Shown piece after piece: positions 30,480 through 38,200 of a stretch of 64,000 bases of DNA. Position 1 is the first letter of the stretch. Each line of letters opens with the position of its first letter. Under the pieces are notes generated by a model that saw nothing but the letters and a program-made list of their open reading frames with translations, did not search any database and was not told the DNA's origin. Both the position numbers and the translations under genes were made by a program. This stretch comes from an uncultured Clostridia bacterium (GTDB lineage: Bacteria > Bacillota > Clostridia > Christensenellales > CAG-917): contig CANQNC010000002.1 in assembly GCA_947625145.1 (NCBI GenBank), forward strand, positions 50,616-114,615. The letters are read 5' to 3'.

Positions 30480-31724
30480 TCAGCGCCTGCCCAACTTTAT
30501 GTTGTCCTCGGTGCGACAGCGAAGGGAGGGGATGGGGTTTTCGGCGTGTTCCGCGCGGTAGTCCTGCCCCATGTTGTCGATATGCGCGCGTATGACCTGA
30601 TGACTTGCGACAAGTTTGTCGTTGGAGTTGACCGCCTTTTGATATTTGAAGAAGTCCGCGTCCGCGCCCAGCCTGTGCACGTCCACATAGTCCTCGCGGA
30701 GGGCGGTGTTTTCCACTGTTTCCGCGATCACTTTGCGTATATATCCCTCCTGCGGCGCGAAGTGCAGAAGCTCGGGGAAGTCGCCCGCGGGGATGACCTG
30801 TTGCCACTCCTTTTTGCCGTACTTTTTCAGGGCTTCGGCGGCGATGTGCAGATGGACGATCTCCTGCCTCAGGCACTGTTCCCAGATCTTCTTGACGTTT
30901 TTGTCCGTTTCGTCCTTCCAGCAGGAATAGTAGAGATAGCACTCGGTGTATTCATGGTTCAGCCAACATTCCAGCCAGCCCTCGTTTACGTCCATAAGCG
31001 AGCCGTACTGCGTGACGTGCTGTTCCTCCACCATGGCGATCTCCTGATACAGCCTGCGCCCGAGGTCGCTCTCGTAAAACGCGCACTGATTCATATAATA
31101 GTTCATTGTCTGCTGTTCGGCGGCGGTGATGATGGCAACGTCCAGCTTTGTGATGGGCGCGCACTTTTTGAAGTTGACGGGACGACGCACGTCGTCGTAG
31201 GGGTGGCGATGATGCGCGATCGTGGGGCGGGCGGGAGTGATCTCGGTGTAGCCGCCTACAAGCATATCCGACTTGATCCCGTGTTCGAGGTCAAGCAGAT
31301 CCGCGTATCTGTAAAGGTGGTCGAAGTCCTCCAACAGCGCAAAATCCAGCGCCGCTTTGACGTATTTGTCCGGCTCTCTCTGCGCAAGTATGGCGGTCAG
31401 CTCGACGGCGAGCTGTTCGTAGGCTATCGTGGTCTCCAAAACGCTCTCGTCCTTGGGTTTGAGGCAGGCGATGCGCTTTTGCTGTTGCTGTTCGCTTTTG
31501 CGCACAAACTCCAGTTGTCTGCGCAGATCGTTGTCCTTGCAGTGGCGGAAAAATTGATGGGAAAACCAAACCGCCTCGTATTCGGTGCCGTTCATCAAAA
31601 TGACGCGCGTTTTCGTAAATGGGTCCGCGCCGAGTTTTGAATAGCTTTCGGGGTAGATGGTTTTCCAATCCATAAACAGTTTTTCCGAATTTTCGGGGGT
31701 TTCGTTGAACGGATTGAACGACAT
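30480..31724 (-). CDS. Ferritin-like-fold protein (putative di-iron), 414 residues
   Basis: A helical 414-residue protein starting at ATG 31724, chosen because AAGGAGG lies just upstream (plus 31730-31736); a longer frame to 31826 has no such site. It carries spaced acidic/His pairs typical of ferritin-like four-helix bundles: E103, E132-x3-H136, E203, E233-x-x-H236 and E288-x-x-H291, separated by long amphipathic helices. Known families with such ligands store iron, reduce peroxide or oxidise substrates. The length is about twice a single bundle, so it may be two bundles or one bundle with additions. I do not recognise a named family. Transcribed convergently with the giant gene and divergently from the DUF2804 gene. 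Confidence 0.5.
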   Translation of the reverse strand: MSFNPFNETPENSEKLFMDWKTIYPESYSKLGADPFTKTRVILMNGTEYEAVWFSHQFFRHCKDNDLRRQLEFVRKSEQQQQKRIACLKPKDESVLETTIAYEQLAVELTAILAQREPDKYVKAALDFALLEDFDHLYRYADLLDLEHGIKSDMLVGGYTEITPARPTIAHHRHPYDDVRRPVNFKKCAPITKLDVAIITAAEQQTMNYYMNQCAFYESDLGRRLYQEIAMVEEQHVTQYGSLMDVNEGWLECWLNHEYTECYLYYSCWKDETDKNVKKIWEQCLRQEIVHLHIAAEALKKYGKKEWQQVIPAGDFPELLHFAPQEGYIRKVIAETVENTALREDYVDVHRLGADADFFKYQKAVNSNDKLVASHQVIRAHIDNMGQDYRAEHAENPIPSLRCRTEDNIKLGRR

Positions 31725-31820
31725 ATTTGTCCTCCTTTTTGTGATGCTTAGATTATTGACCCAAGCTCCGCTTTTATTCCGCTTCCGCAAGGAAATATTT
31801 TCGAGACGGCAATTTGTGTG

Positions 31821-31849
31821 TTGCAAAGTCGCACTCGCTGTGCTAAACT
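31821..31849 (+). promoter_or_regulatory. Promoter of the DUF2804 gene
   Basis: TTGCAA (31821-31826), 17-bp spacer, TAAACT (31844-31849), 30 bp before the ATG. Confidence 0.65.
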
Positions 31850-31878
31850 GTTATATATATGGAATAAGGAGAAAGGTT

Positions 31879-32967
31879 ATGAAACAATATCCCGAGTATA
31901 TAGCGGATACTCGCGTTCCCGTCCCGACCCCCGAGCATATCGTGGAGGACGGCAAAGTGCATTTCGGCACGTTCGACGCGCCTTTCAAGGATCTCAATCT
32001 TCTCGACGCGGACAAGCCCTGCGGCAAACGCATGCCCGATTGCATGAAGCGCGGTCGCCTCACCGAGTGGGAGGCCTTCGAGGTGTATATGGATGAGGGC
32101 GCCCTCATCAGCGCGGTCTATAAGATCGGGATGATCTGCTTCTCCATCTTCGTCTGGTACGACAAGGCGGAGGACAAGATCTACAGCTGGCGCAATATCG
32201 CCCCGAAAAAGAAGGTCAAAGTCGCCTCTCAGCTTGTGGACGACTATTGCTATTGCAAGACCAAGCACAGCGAATATCGCATCAACAACGACTTCTTGAA
32301 CGGCAAAGCGGACGCCAAAGGCTACACCAAGGGCAAGAACGGGGAGTTTTCCATCGAGATGCAGTTCGAGCGCGTCTCTCCCCTCGCAAACGGCGTTATG
32401 CCCCTCGCAAAAAACAAGGACGGTAGCTTCCGCAACGCCCTGTACAGCGAAAAGGACTTCTTCAAAGCCACGGGTTGCATAACCCTCAACGGCAAGGCGT
32501 ACACCACAAACGAGCGCTCGGTCGGCATAATCGACGACCACAAGGGCTATTATCCCTTCCATGCGCACTACGATTGGCTCACCGCAATGGGCAGGATAGA
32601 CATAGACGGGGAGGATAGCCTGTTCGCTTTCAACCTCACGCGCAATCAGTCCGTGGATCAGGACCACTACAACGAAAACGTGATCTGGCTGAAAGGGGAG
32701 TCCTATCCCATGCCCCCCGTCACGTTCGAGCATAAAAACGGCAAGAAAAAAGCCGACGAGTGGCACGTCCGCGACGAGCACGGCAAAGTGGACATCACGT
32801 TCAAGATCAAAAAAGTGTTCTATATGCCCATTCACGCCCTCGTCATTGACTGCTATTACGCGCTTCCGTTCGGCTATATCTCGGGCTATGTCACCGACAC
32901 AAACGGCAAACGCTACACAGTCGACGGCATGCTGGGCATCGGCGAGGACAAAACCACAAGAATGTGA
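31879..32967 (+). CDS. DUF2804 domain protein
   Basis: A 362-residue soluble protein with the features of DUF2804: an N-terminal glycine-poor stretch with PCGKRMPD and a central GIIDDHKGYYPFHAHYDW block followed by a beta-rich C-terminus with 'VTFEHK', 'DEWHVRDEHGKVDITF' and a final 'GYVTDTNGKRYTVDG'. DUF2804 proteins are widespread and uncharacterised. Start ATG 31879 is preceded by AAGGAGAAAGG; the frame is open further upstream but that region holds the promoter. Monocistronic, with a hairpin at 33004-33031. No signal peptide, so probably cytoplasmic. Confidence 0.75.
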   Translation: MKQYPEYIADTRVPVPTPEHIVEDGKVHFGTFDAPFKDLNLLDADKPCGKRMPDCMKRGRLTEWEAFEVYMDEGALISAVYKIGMICFSIFVWYDKAEDKIYSWRNIAPKKKVKVASQLVDDYCYCKTKHSEYRINNDFLNGKADAKGYTKGKNGEFSIEMQFERVSPLANGVMPLAKNKDGSFRNALYSEKDFFKATGCITLNGKAYTTNERSVGIIDDHKGYYPFHAHYDWLTAMGRIDIDGEDSLFAFNLTRNQSVDQDHYNENVIWLKGESYPMPPVTFEHKNGKKKADEWHVRDEHGKVDITFKIKKVFYMPIHALVIDCYYALPFGYISGYVTDTNGKRYTVDGMLGIGEDKTTRM

Positions 32968-33003
32968 TCTTTTTACCCTTACAAAAGGGCGTCGCAAAAC
33001 ATG

Positions 33004-33031
33004 AAAGCGGTTTGCTCGGCAAGCCGCTTTT
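33004..33031 (+). terminator. Intrinsic terminator after the DUF2804 gene
   Basis: Stem AAAGCGGTTTG (33004-33014) / CAAGCCGCTTT (33020-33030), loop CTCGG, short T run. It shares its core with three other terminators in the window. Confidence 0.65.
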
Positions 33032-33101
33032 CAAATCGCCACCTCGCAAATTCGCAAAATTTCCCCGTAACCTAAAATGTTTTGCCAAATTGCGCTCCCG
33101 T

Positions 33102-33129
33102 TTGACAATCCTCAAAAAAGTGGTATACT
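33102..33129 (+). promoter_or_regulatory. Promoter of the DUF1858 gene
   Basis: TTGACA (33102-33107), 16-bp spacer, TATACT (33124-33129), about 30 bp before the ATG at 33159. Confidence 0.75.
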
Positions 33130-33158
33130 ATTGTTGAAAAATTTCGGAGGTGTAAACT

Positions 33159-33353
33159 ATGATTTCAAAAGATATGCTGATCGTTGACATTCTCGAACAG
33201 GGCGATTCCGAAAAACTCGCCGAAGTCCTTATGGAAAGCGGTATGCATTGCCTGCATTGCGCCCTCGCTCACGGCGAAACGCTCGAGCAAGCCGCCGCGG
33301 TGCATGGGATAGACGTGGATGAGTTGGTCTCCAAACTCAACTCCGTCCTGTAA
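33159..33353 (+). CDS. DUF1858 small CxxC protein
   Basis: A 64-residue protein matching the whole DUF1858 domain: an N-terminal 'MLIVDIL' strand, the signature SGMHCLHCALAHGETLEQAA with a CxxC pair, and HGIDVDELVSKLN at the end. The family is often fused or adjacent to redox and hybrid-cluster proteins and is thought to act in disulfide or metal chemistry; here it stands alone with its own promoter and GGAGG site. Its TAA stop codon (33351-33353) lies inside the first ten bases of palindromic element A, so no separate terminator is needed. Confidence 0.85.
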   Translation: MISKDMLIVDILEQGDSEKLAEVLMESGMHCLHCALAHGETLEQAAAVHGIDVDELVSKLNSVL

Positions 33354-33478
33354 AACCGCACTATTTGACGCTATGCGTTGTCAACAGCCCTATCCCTCGC
33401 CGTCGTGTACTTCATGTACACTAGGCGGCTCGTGATAGGGCTGTTTCCTAGCCTAGCATTCAAATATTGCGGTTTTAC
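33350..33478. repeat. Palindromic element A (~129 bp)
   Basis: Nested inverted repeats. Outer arms start GTAAAACCGC (33350) and end GCGGTTTTAC (33478), pairing imperfectly over ~26 bp; the middle stem AACAGCCCTATC (33383-33394) / GATAGGGCTGTT (33434-33445) is perfect; the inner hairpin is CGCC-GTC-GTGTAC, loop TTCAT, GTACAC-TA-GGCG (33398-33427). It begins at the end of the DUF1858 gene and includes its stop codon. Inner hairpin orientation is opposite to elements B and C. No protein is encoded. Confidence 0.85.
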
Positions 33479-33519
33479 CTTTCACTATTATATTTACGTT
33501 GACATCATATCCTCTCCAC

Positions 33520-33545
33520 TCGCACTATTTGACGCTAGGGGTTTA
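33520..33545 (+). repeat. Truncated copy of an element-A left end
   Basis: CGCACTATTTGACGCTA at about 33523 repeats the same 17 bases of element A's left arm (about 33357-33373), without GTAAAAC in front or a matching right arm. Suggests a decayed or rearranged element. The rest of 33479-33710 is AT-rich and holds nothing I recognise. Confidence 0.6.
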
Positions 33546-33710
33546 ACTTTATTAAAACGTTTCAGTTTGTGAGGGATTTTCGTATCCGCTTAAAAAGCTA
33601 AATATTTTCATTGTGTGGATTTAATTTTGACGTTTTGATTTTCACTTTTTGGGGTTGCACTTATAAATGTATCCGCATTTATTCGCTCAAAAACCACATA
33701 AATATATTAT

Positions 33711-33838
33711 GTAAAACGGCGATATTGAGATGAAGAGCAAGGAAAAGCCCATTTTGCGAACCGCCAAATGTACACTTAGTACATGACTTGGCAGACGAGA
33801 GTTGTTCGCCCGTATCAATAATAATATATTTGTAAAAC
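33711..33838. repeat. Palindromic element B (degenerate right end)
   Basis: Left end GTAAAACGGC (33711). Shares two blocks with element C: GATGAAGAGCAAGGAA (33729-33744) and a 34-base block (33763-33796) that folds as GCCAA-ATGTAC, loop ACTTA, GTACAT-GAC-TTGGC. The right end lacks the expected GCGGTTTTAC; instead a same-orientation end GTAAAACCGC starts at 33832. Confidence 0.75.
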
Positions 33839-33857
33839 CGCAATATTTGGATGCTAG
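33832..33857 (+). repeat. Isolated element end related to the right arm of element A
   Basis: Matches the reverse complement of element A's right arm at 25 of 26 positions (GTAAAACCGCAATATTTG then GATGCTAG). No partner arm is seen before element C, so it is a remnant or one end of a fourth, rearranged element. The sequence from 33858 to 33928 shows nothing else. Confidence 0.65.
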
Positions 33858-33928
33858 TTGGTTATAACGCATAGCGCCGCGTGTGAGGGGATAAGGTATG
33901 ATGATACAAAATCAAAATATAAGGACGT

Positions 33929-34058
33929 GTAAAACCGCCTGTACGGGATGAAGAGCAAGGAAGCGCCCCCTGAATGACAAGCCAAATGTACACTTAGTAC
34001 ATGACTTGGCAGACAGGGGGGCGCTGACGCAGCTATTCGCCCGTACAGGCGGTTTTAC
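33929..34058. repeat. Palindromic element C (130 bp, best preserved)
   Basis: Outer stem is a perfect 19-bp inverted repeat: GTAAAACCGCCTGTACGGG (33929-33947) and its complement (34040-34058). A second stem AGCGCCCCCTG (33962-33972) pairs with 34014-34025 with one bulged G. The inner bulged hairpin (33981-34010) is identical to that of element B. The right end overlaps the stop codon of the convergent lipid kinase gene. Confidence 0.9.
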
Positions 34059-34918
34059 CTGAAGAGTTTGAGGGTGTGGGAAATAACGGACCCCTCAATA
34101 AACTCCGCGCCGAAGATCTCGCCGTCCGCTTCGAAGCGGCTGTCATCCAGCACTTCTATGCGCACGGTTTTGCCCTCGAAAACCTCTGTGTAGTCCTTTT
34201 TCACATGCTTTGCGGAGAGGAAGCCGGGGAGCTCGATGGGGATACGGCTCTTTTTCATCTCGTTGACCACGACTATGCTCAGCTTGCCGTCGTCCACAAC
34301 GCCGCCCGGGCAGATGGGGATCCCGCCGCCGATGCTTTTGCCGTTGCCGATGCCTATCATAAACACGCTTCTTTCCATTGGCTCGCCGTCGTCTATCGTA
34401 AGGCGCAATTTGTGCCACTTCGGATGCGCCAGCACATAGAACAGCGCAAGATAATATCCTATCTTTCCGCCGCCCTTTTCGGCGTGCCGCAAAAGGACAT
34501 CCACGTCCATTCCCGCGCCCAGCACGTTCAGACAGCGGCGGTCGTTGAGCTGTATGAAGTCCACATACTGTTCGTTGCCTTTCAAAATCAGCTCCACCGC
34601 TTTTTTCACGTCCTTCGGGTGCCCCGAGGCTGTCACAAAGTCGTTGCCCGTGCCGCAGGGGATAAGCCCCATCGTGACGTTTTCAAAGTTCTGTATGCCG
34701 TTCAAGACCTCGTTGAACGAGCCGTCCCCGCCAAGCACAAGCAGTTTGACGTCGGGGGAGGCGGAAAGCTCCTTCGCGATTTCGGTCGCGTGACCTTTGC
34801 GCTCGGTTTTGTGCACTTCGTAGGTCGCTCCCGCTTCGGCGAGCATGCGCTCCACCACCTTCAAAGCCTTCAGACTTTTGCCTTTGCCGCCCATTGGATT
34901 TACGATAATATGATACAT
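34055..34918 (-). CDS. Diacylglycerol-kinase-family lipid kinase (YegS/DgkB type)
   Basis: A 287-residue soluble kinase of the DAGK_cat family. Motifs: NPMGGKGKS (7-15), GGDGSFNEVLNG (63-74), the nucleotide-binding PCGTGNDFVTA (87-97), and a C-terminal beta domain with ADGE near the end. Enzymes of this family phosphorylate diacylglycerol or related lipids, returning DAG from lipoteichoic acid synthesis to phospholipid synthesis in Firmicutes. Start ATG 34918 has GGAGAGG upstream. A promoter lies at 34975-34946. Its stop codon (34055-34057) falls within the terminal GTAAAACCGC of palindromic element C, which probably serves as terminator. No membrane anchor. Confidence 0.9.
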   Translation of the reverse strand: MYHIIVNPMGGKGKSLKALKVVERMLAEAGATYEVHKTERKGHATEIAKELSASPDVKLLVLGGDGSFNEVLNGIQNFENVTMGLIPCGTGNDFVTASGHPKDVKKAVELILKGNEQYVDFIQLNDRRCLNVLGAGMDVDVLLRHAEKGGGKIGYYLALFYVLAHPKWHKLRLTIDDGEPMERSVFMIGIGNGKSIGGGIPICPGGVVDDGKLSIVVVNEMKKSRIPIELPGFLSAKHVKKDYTEVFEGKTVRIEVLDDSRFEADGEIFGAEFIEGSVISHTLKLFR

Positions 34919-34945
34919 ATCCTCTCTCCGAGATTTTCTTTTTCC

Positions 34946-34975
34946 ATTTTAGAACAGCGAGGGGCGGATTGTCAA
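34946..34975 (-). promoter_or_regulatory. Promoter of the lipid kinase gene
   Basis: TTGACA at 34975-34970, 18-bp spacer, TAAAAT at 34951-34946 on the minus strand. Confidence 0.65.
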
Positions 34976-34986
34976 CTCAAAAGCAA

Positions 34987-35013
34987 AAATATCGGACACA
35001 ATGTCCGATATTT
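34987..35013. promoter_or_regulatory. Perfect 12-bp inverted repeat, possible operator
   Basis: AAATATCGGACA-CAA-TGTCCGATATTT. It lies 12 bp upstream of the lipid kinase -35 box and about 50 bp upstream of the lipoprotein -35 box, between divergent genes. The symmetric 12-3-12 layout resembles a TetR-type operator more than a terminator, since no long T run follows. Confidence 0.5.
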
Positions 35014-35063
35014 CGTCCGCAATTCGTACATCACGGGCGCGGCGCACGCGAGAGGGGGCGCGC

Positions 35064-35092
35064 TTGACAGAAAATCGCCGCAATGATAATAT
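35064..35092 (+). promoter_or_regulatory. Promoter of the 1286-residue lipoprotein gene
   Basis: TTGACA (35064-35069), 17-bp spacer, TAATAT (35087-35092). The ~105-base leader that follows contains GC-rich self-complementary sequence (CGCGCAT-GGCGC-ATGCGCG near 35123-35142). Confidence 0.7.
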
Positions 35093-35205
35093 ATTATTAC
35101 GCATAATACATATACCGTTCATGCGCGCATGGCGCATGCGCGTTTACACTCGCATGGCGCGCGTTGTTTGTTCGGGGCGGAACACGCCTCGCATAGGAGG
35201 AGACG

Positions 35206-38200
35206 GTGAAGAAGAAAACTTGGCTGATATGTCTTTCGATCGCGGCGGTTGCCGTTTTGGCGGCGACGCTTTTCGGTTGCAATTTCGGCGGCGGCACACA
35301 GAACAACAAAAACAATCCCGTCACGCTGTCGGGTCTGACCTTTCCGGGCAACTACAACGACGGGTGGGTCCTTGAGGGCGACACTCTCAAAAAGACCTTT
35401 CCCTACACGGGGGAGGAGATCAGGCCCTTCGACTTTTACAAGATCAGAGTGGGCGGCAAGGACAGCGGGTTTACGCTGAGCTACGCCGACAACGTGGAAG
35501 TGGGCAAGGCGTCCTGCACGCTGAAGATGAACGAGGGAGAATTCTTTTCGGGAAGCGTGACCTTTTATTTCAACATAACAAAGGGCGAGGCGGTCGCGCA
35601 AAACAAGGAGCAACTGCTTGCGTTTTTGCAAAACGATTCCTACGATCTTGTCCTCGTCGAGGGCGAGTTGGACATGCAGGGCGAGGATCTGATCGTGCCC
35701 GAGGGAAAGAGAGTCAGGCTTCGCGAGGGCTACGTGAAGGGCGTAACGCGCTATGGCTACGGCGTCTTGAACAGCCTAGACGATCTGACCGTAAACGGCG
35801 CCCTCGAAGTTTCGGATTGGGGCAGGCTGTTTGTGCTTGGGAAGTTGACTGTAAACGGCGAGTTCAAAATGGACGGCGCGAGCTTCCCGCAGGACGCGAA
35901 AGTGGAGATAGACGGCGAGACGGAAAACAACGGCATTGTCGAATTGGGCGCAAGCGCGAGCATGTACGCCTGTGAGTTTGTCAACAACGGCAAAGTTTCG
36001 GGCATAGATGGCTACGGCGCGGGCAAGCTGTACGTCACGGACAAGGGCTTGGACGGGACGGACATCGCGGACGTCAGAGTTTTCGTGAGACAGCAACTGA
36101 CCGAGGACAAAATTGTGCTTGCGAACAGCTACGCGATCTATCGTCAAGGCACCGAGGTCTACGAATGCGGCGTGAGGGGCATACTGGACCCCGACGATCA
36201 TCAAATCACCTCGGGCTATTCCGTGGACTATGAGGACAACACGCGCGCGGGGACGGCGTACGTCCGCGTCGTGATGGACAAGCACAACGCCTATTATCAC
36301 GGCGAGTGCAAAAAGGCCTTTGAAATCAGACAGGGGGAGTGCTCTGTCGCCGATTACAACGAACTTAAAGCGTGCGTGGAGAGCGGCAACTACAACAAGT
36401 ACACCGCGACGGGCGACATAAACATGCCTGCGGGAGAGGAGTTGACCATAGCGGCGGGCGCGCAACTCATAACGGACCACGACTTGGATTTGAGCGGCAA
36501 GCTGATTTTGAACGGCGTCGTCGCATATTCCGACGTGCGCGGGGATATGACGGTCATGATTTGGACGAGCGGGACCGCGGAAGTGGGGCAAAGCGGCTCT
36601 CTGACCGCGCGGACTCTCATTGTAAACGGCACGCTTGACAATTCGGGAAGAGTGACGGGAACATATGACGCGCAATTCGGGAAGGACAGCCGCATAGTCA
36701 ACGGGGAGAGCGGAAGCATAACTCTTACGCGAGGCACGAGCTATGCGAAGGAAACGTATTTTGACTTCAGGGGCTTCAACGTGGAAAACGACGGCGAGAT
36801 AACGCTGAAAGGCAATTCCCTCATAAAATCCGTTTCGCCCGACTGCAAACTCGGCACAATAGACAACTCGAGCGGGCATATTTACAGCGACGTCCCCCTG
36901 CCCATGCAAGGCGACGAGATAAAAAACGTCACGATCAAGAGGACGCTGACCGAAGAGGATATCATATTGGACGACCTGTATTATACGGGAGCCAACATCA
37001 ATCTGGAAGAAAAGGCGTCCTTTAAGGACGTCGAGCGCGACCAAATCAAAGACTTTTTCGACATCGGCTACGCCGAACAGAACCACGCGACCGCAGGCAG
37101 GCATACGGCGACGATCACTGTCACAAAAGAGCTTTGTCCCTATCTCAAATCAAGCGAATTGCAGTTTACGTTCGAGGTCAAGCGCGGCACTTTGGAAACA
37201 AGCAACGGCATAAGCGTTTGGTCCGCCGTACGGGACAGCGCAAATTGGGAGAGAGTGGTGCTTGTCGGAGACGCAACATACAGCGCGGATAGCTTGAGCA
37301 ACATGCTCACGATCGCGCAGGACGTCACGCTGGACCTCAACGGCTTCAGGCTTACGCTTTTGACGACGGCGGGGTTTGTCTCCATAAACATAGACGGAAC
37401 GCTTGTCAGCGGAAAGGACGGGACGGACGGAACGGACGTCGGCTTGGACATCCGCGTAAACATGCGGATAGATTTGAACATAAACGGAAAGTTTGAAAAC
37501 AAAGGCGCCGTCATTCTCAGCACAAACAACGAGGTCCGCGTGACGGGGGACGGCGAATTTGTCAACGACGGCTGTGTGTACACGGTTGAAGCCATAGACC
37601 GCGACCTCTCGGGCAGAGTTTTCAAAAGGGCTGTGCTGACAAAGGATATTGTGAGCGTCAGCGGAAAGCAGTTTGAATACAACGCGCAGGCGATCGCTCC
37701 CGACGTCTTTGTGCAGGGGAAGGAAGAGAGCTACGACGTCAAGCAATTCGAGGACAGGTTCGAGCTTTTGTTCAGGAACAACCTGCGCCACAGCGAGGGC
37801 GCGTCCCTCAAGCCCACGTTCACGCTGAAAGTGCTGGACGAGCTTGACGAGGAGTTTTACGGCTCGTATTCGGACACGTTCGAGATCTTGCGAGGGATAG
37901 CGAACGTAAACTCCGCGGAAGCTCTCGAGGCGGCGATACAGGACGACGGCTACAAGGCGTACAGGGTGTCGGACATGATCCGTTTGACAAAAAATCTGAC
38001 CATTCCCAACGACAAGACTTTGATCGTCCTTGGCGACTCCATAGGGAACAACGGCAAAAACTTCACGATCACGTTTGCCGAAAACGCCTATCTCAAATTT
38101 GAGATCCGTGACAATTATTCAAGCGCGGACACGAACAAATTCTTCTATTTGGCGGACTATATCGAGTTTTATCGCGACCTTTCGTATTTCACGTTGGAGG

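Noticed and set aside
30412-30600. Plus-strand open frames running over the ferritin-like gene
   Set aside because: They overlap a well-formed minus-strand gene with a proper ribosome binding site and give no recognisable protein.
33350-34058. CRISPR array
   Set aside because: The repeats are inverted, few, ~130 bp long and irregularly spaced; there are no uniform spacers and no cas genes.
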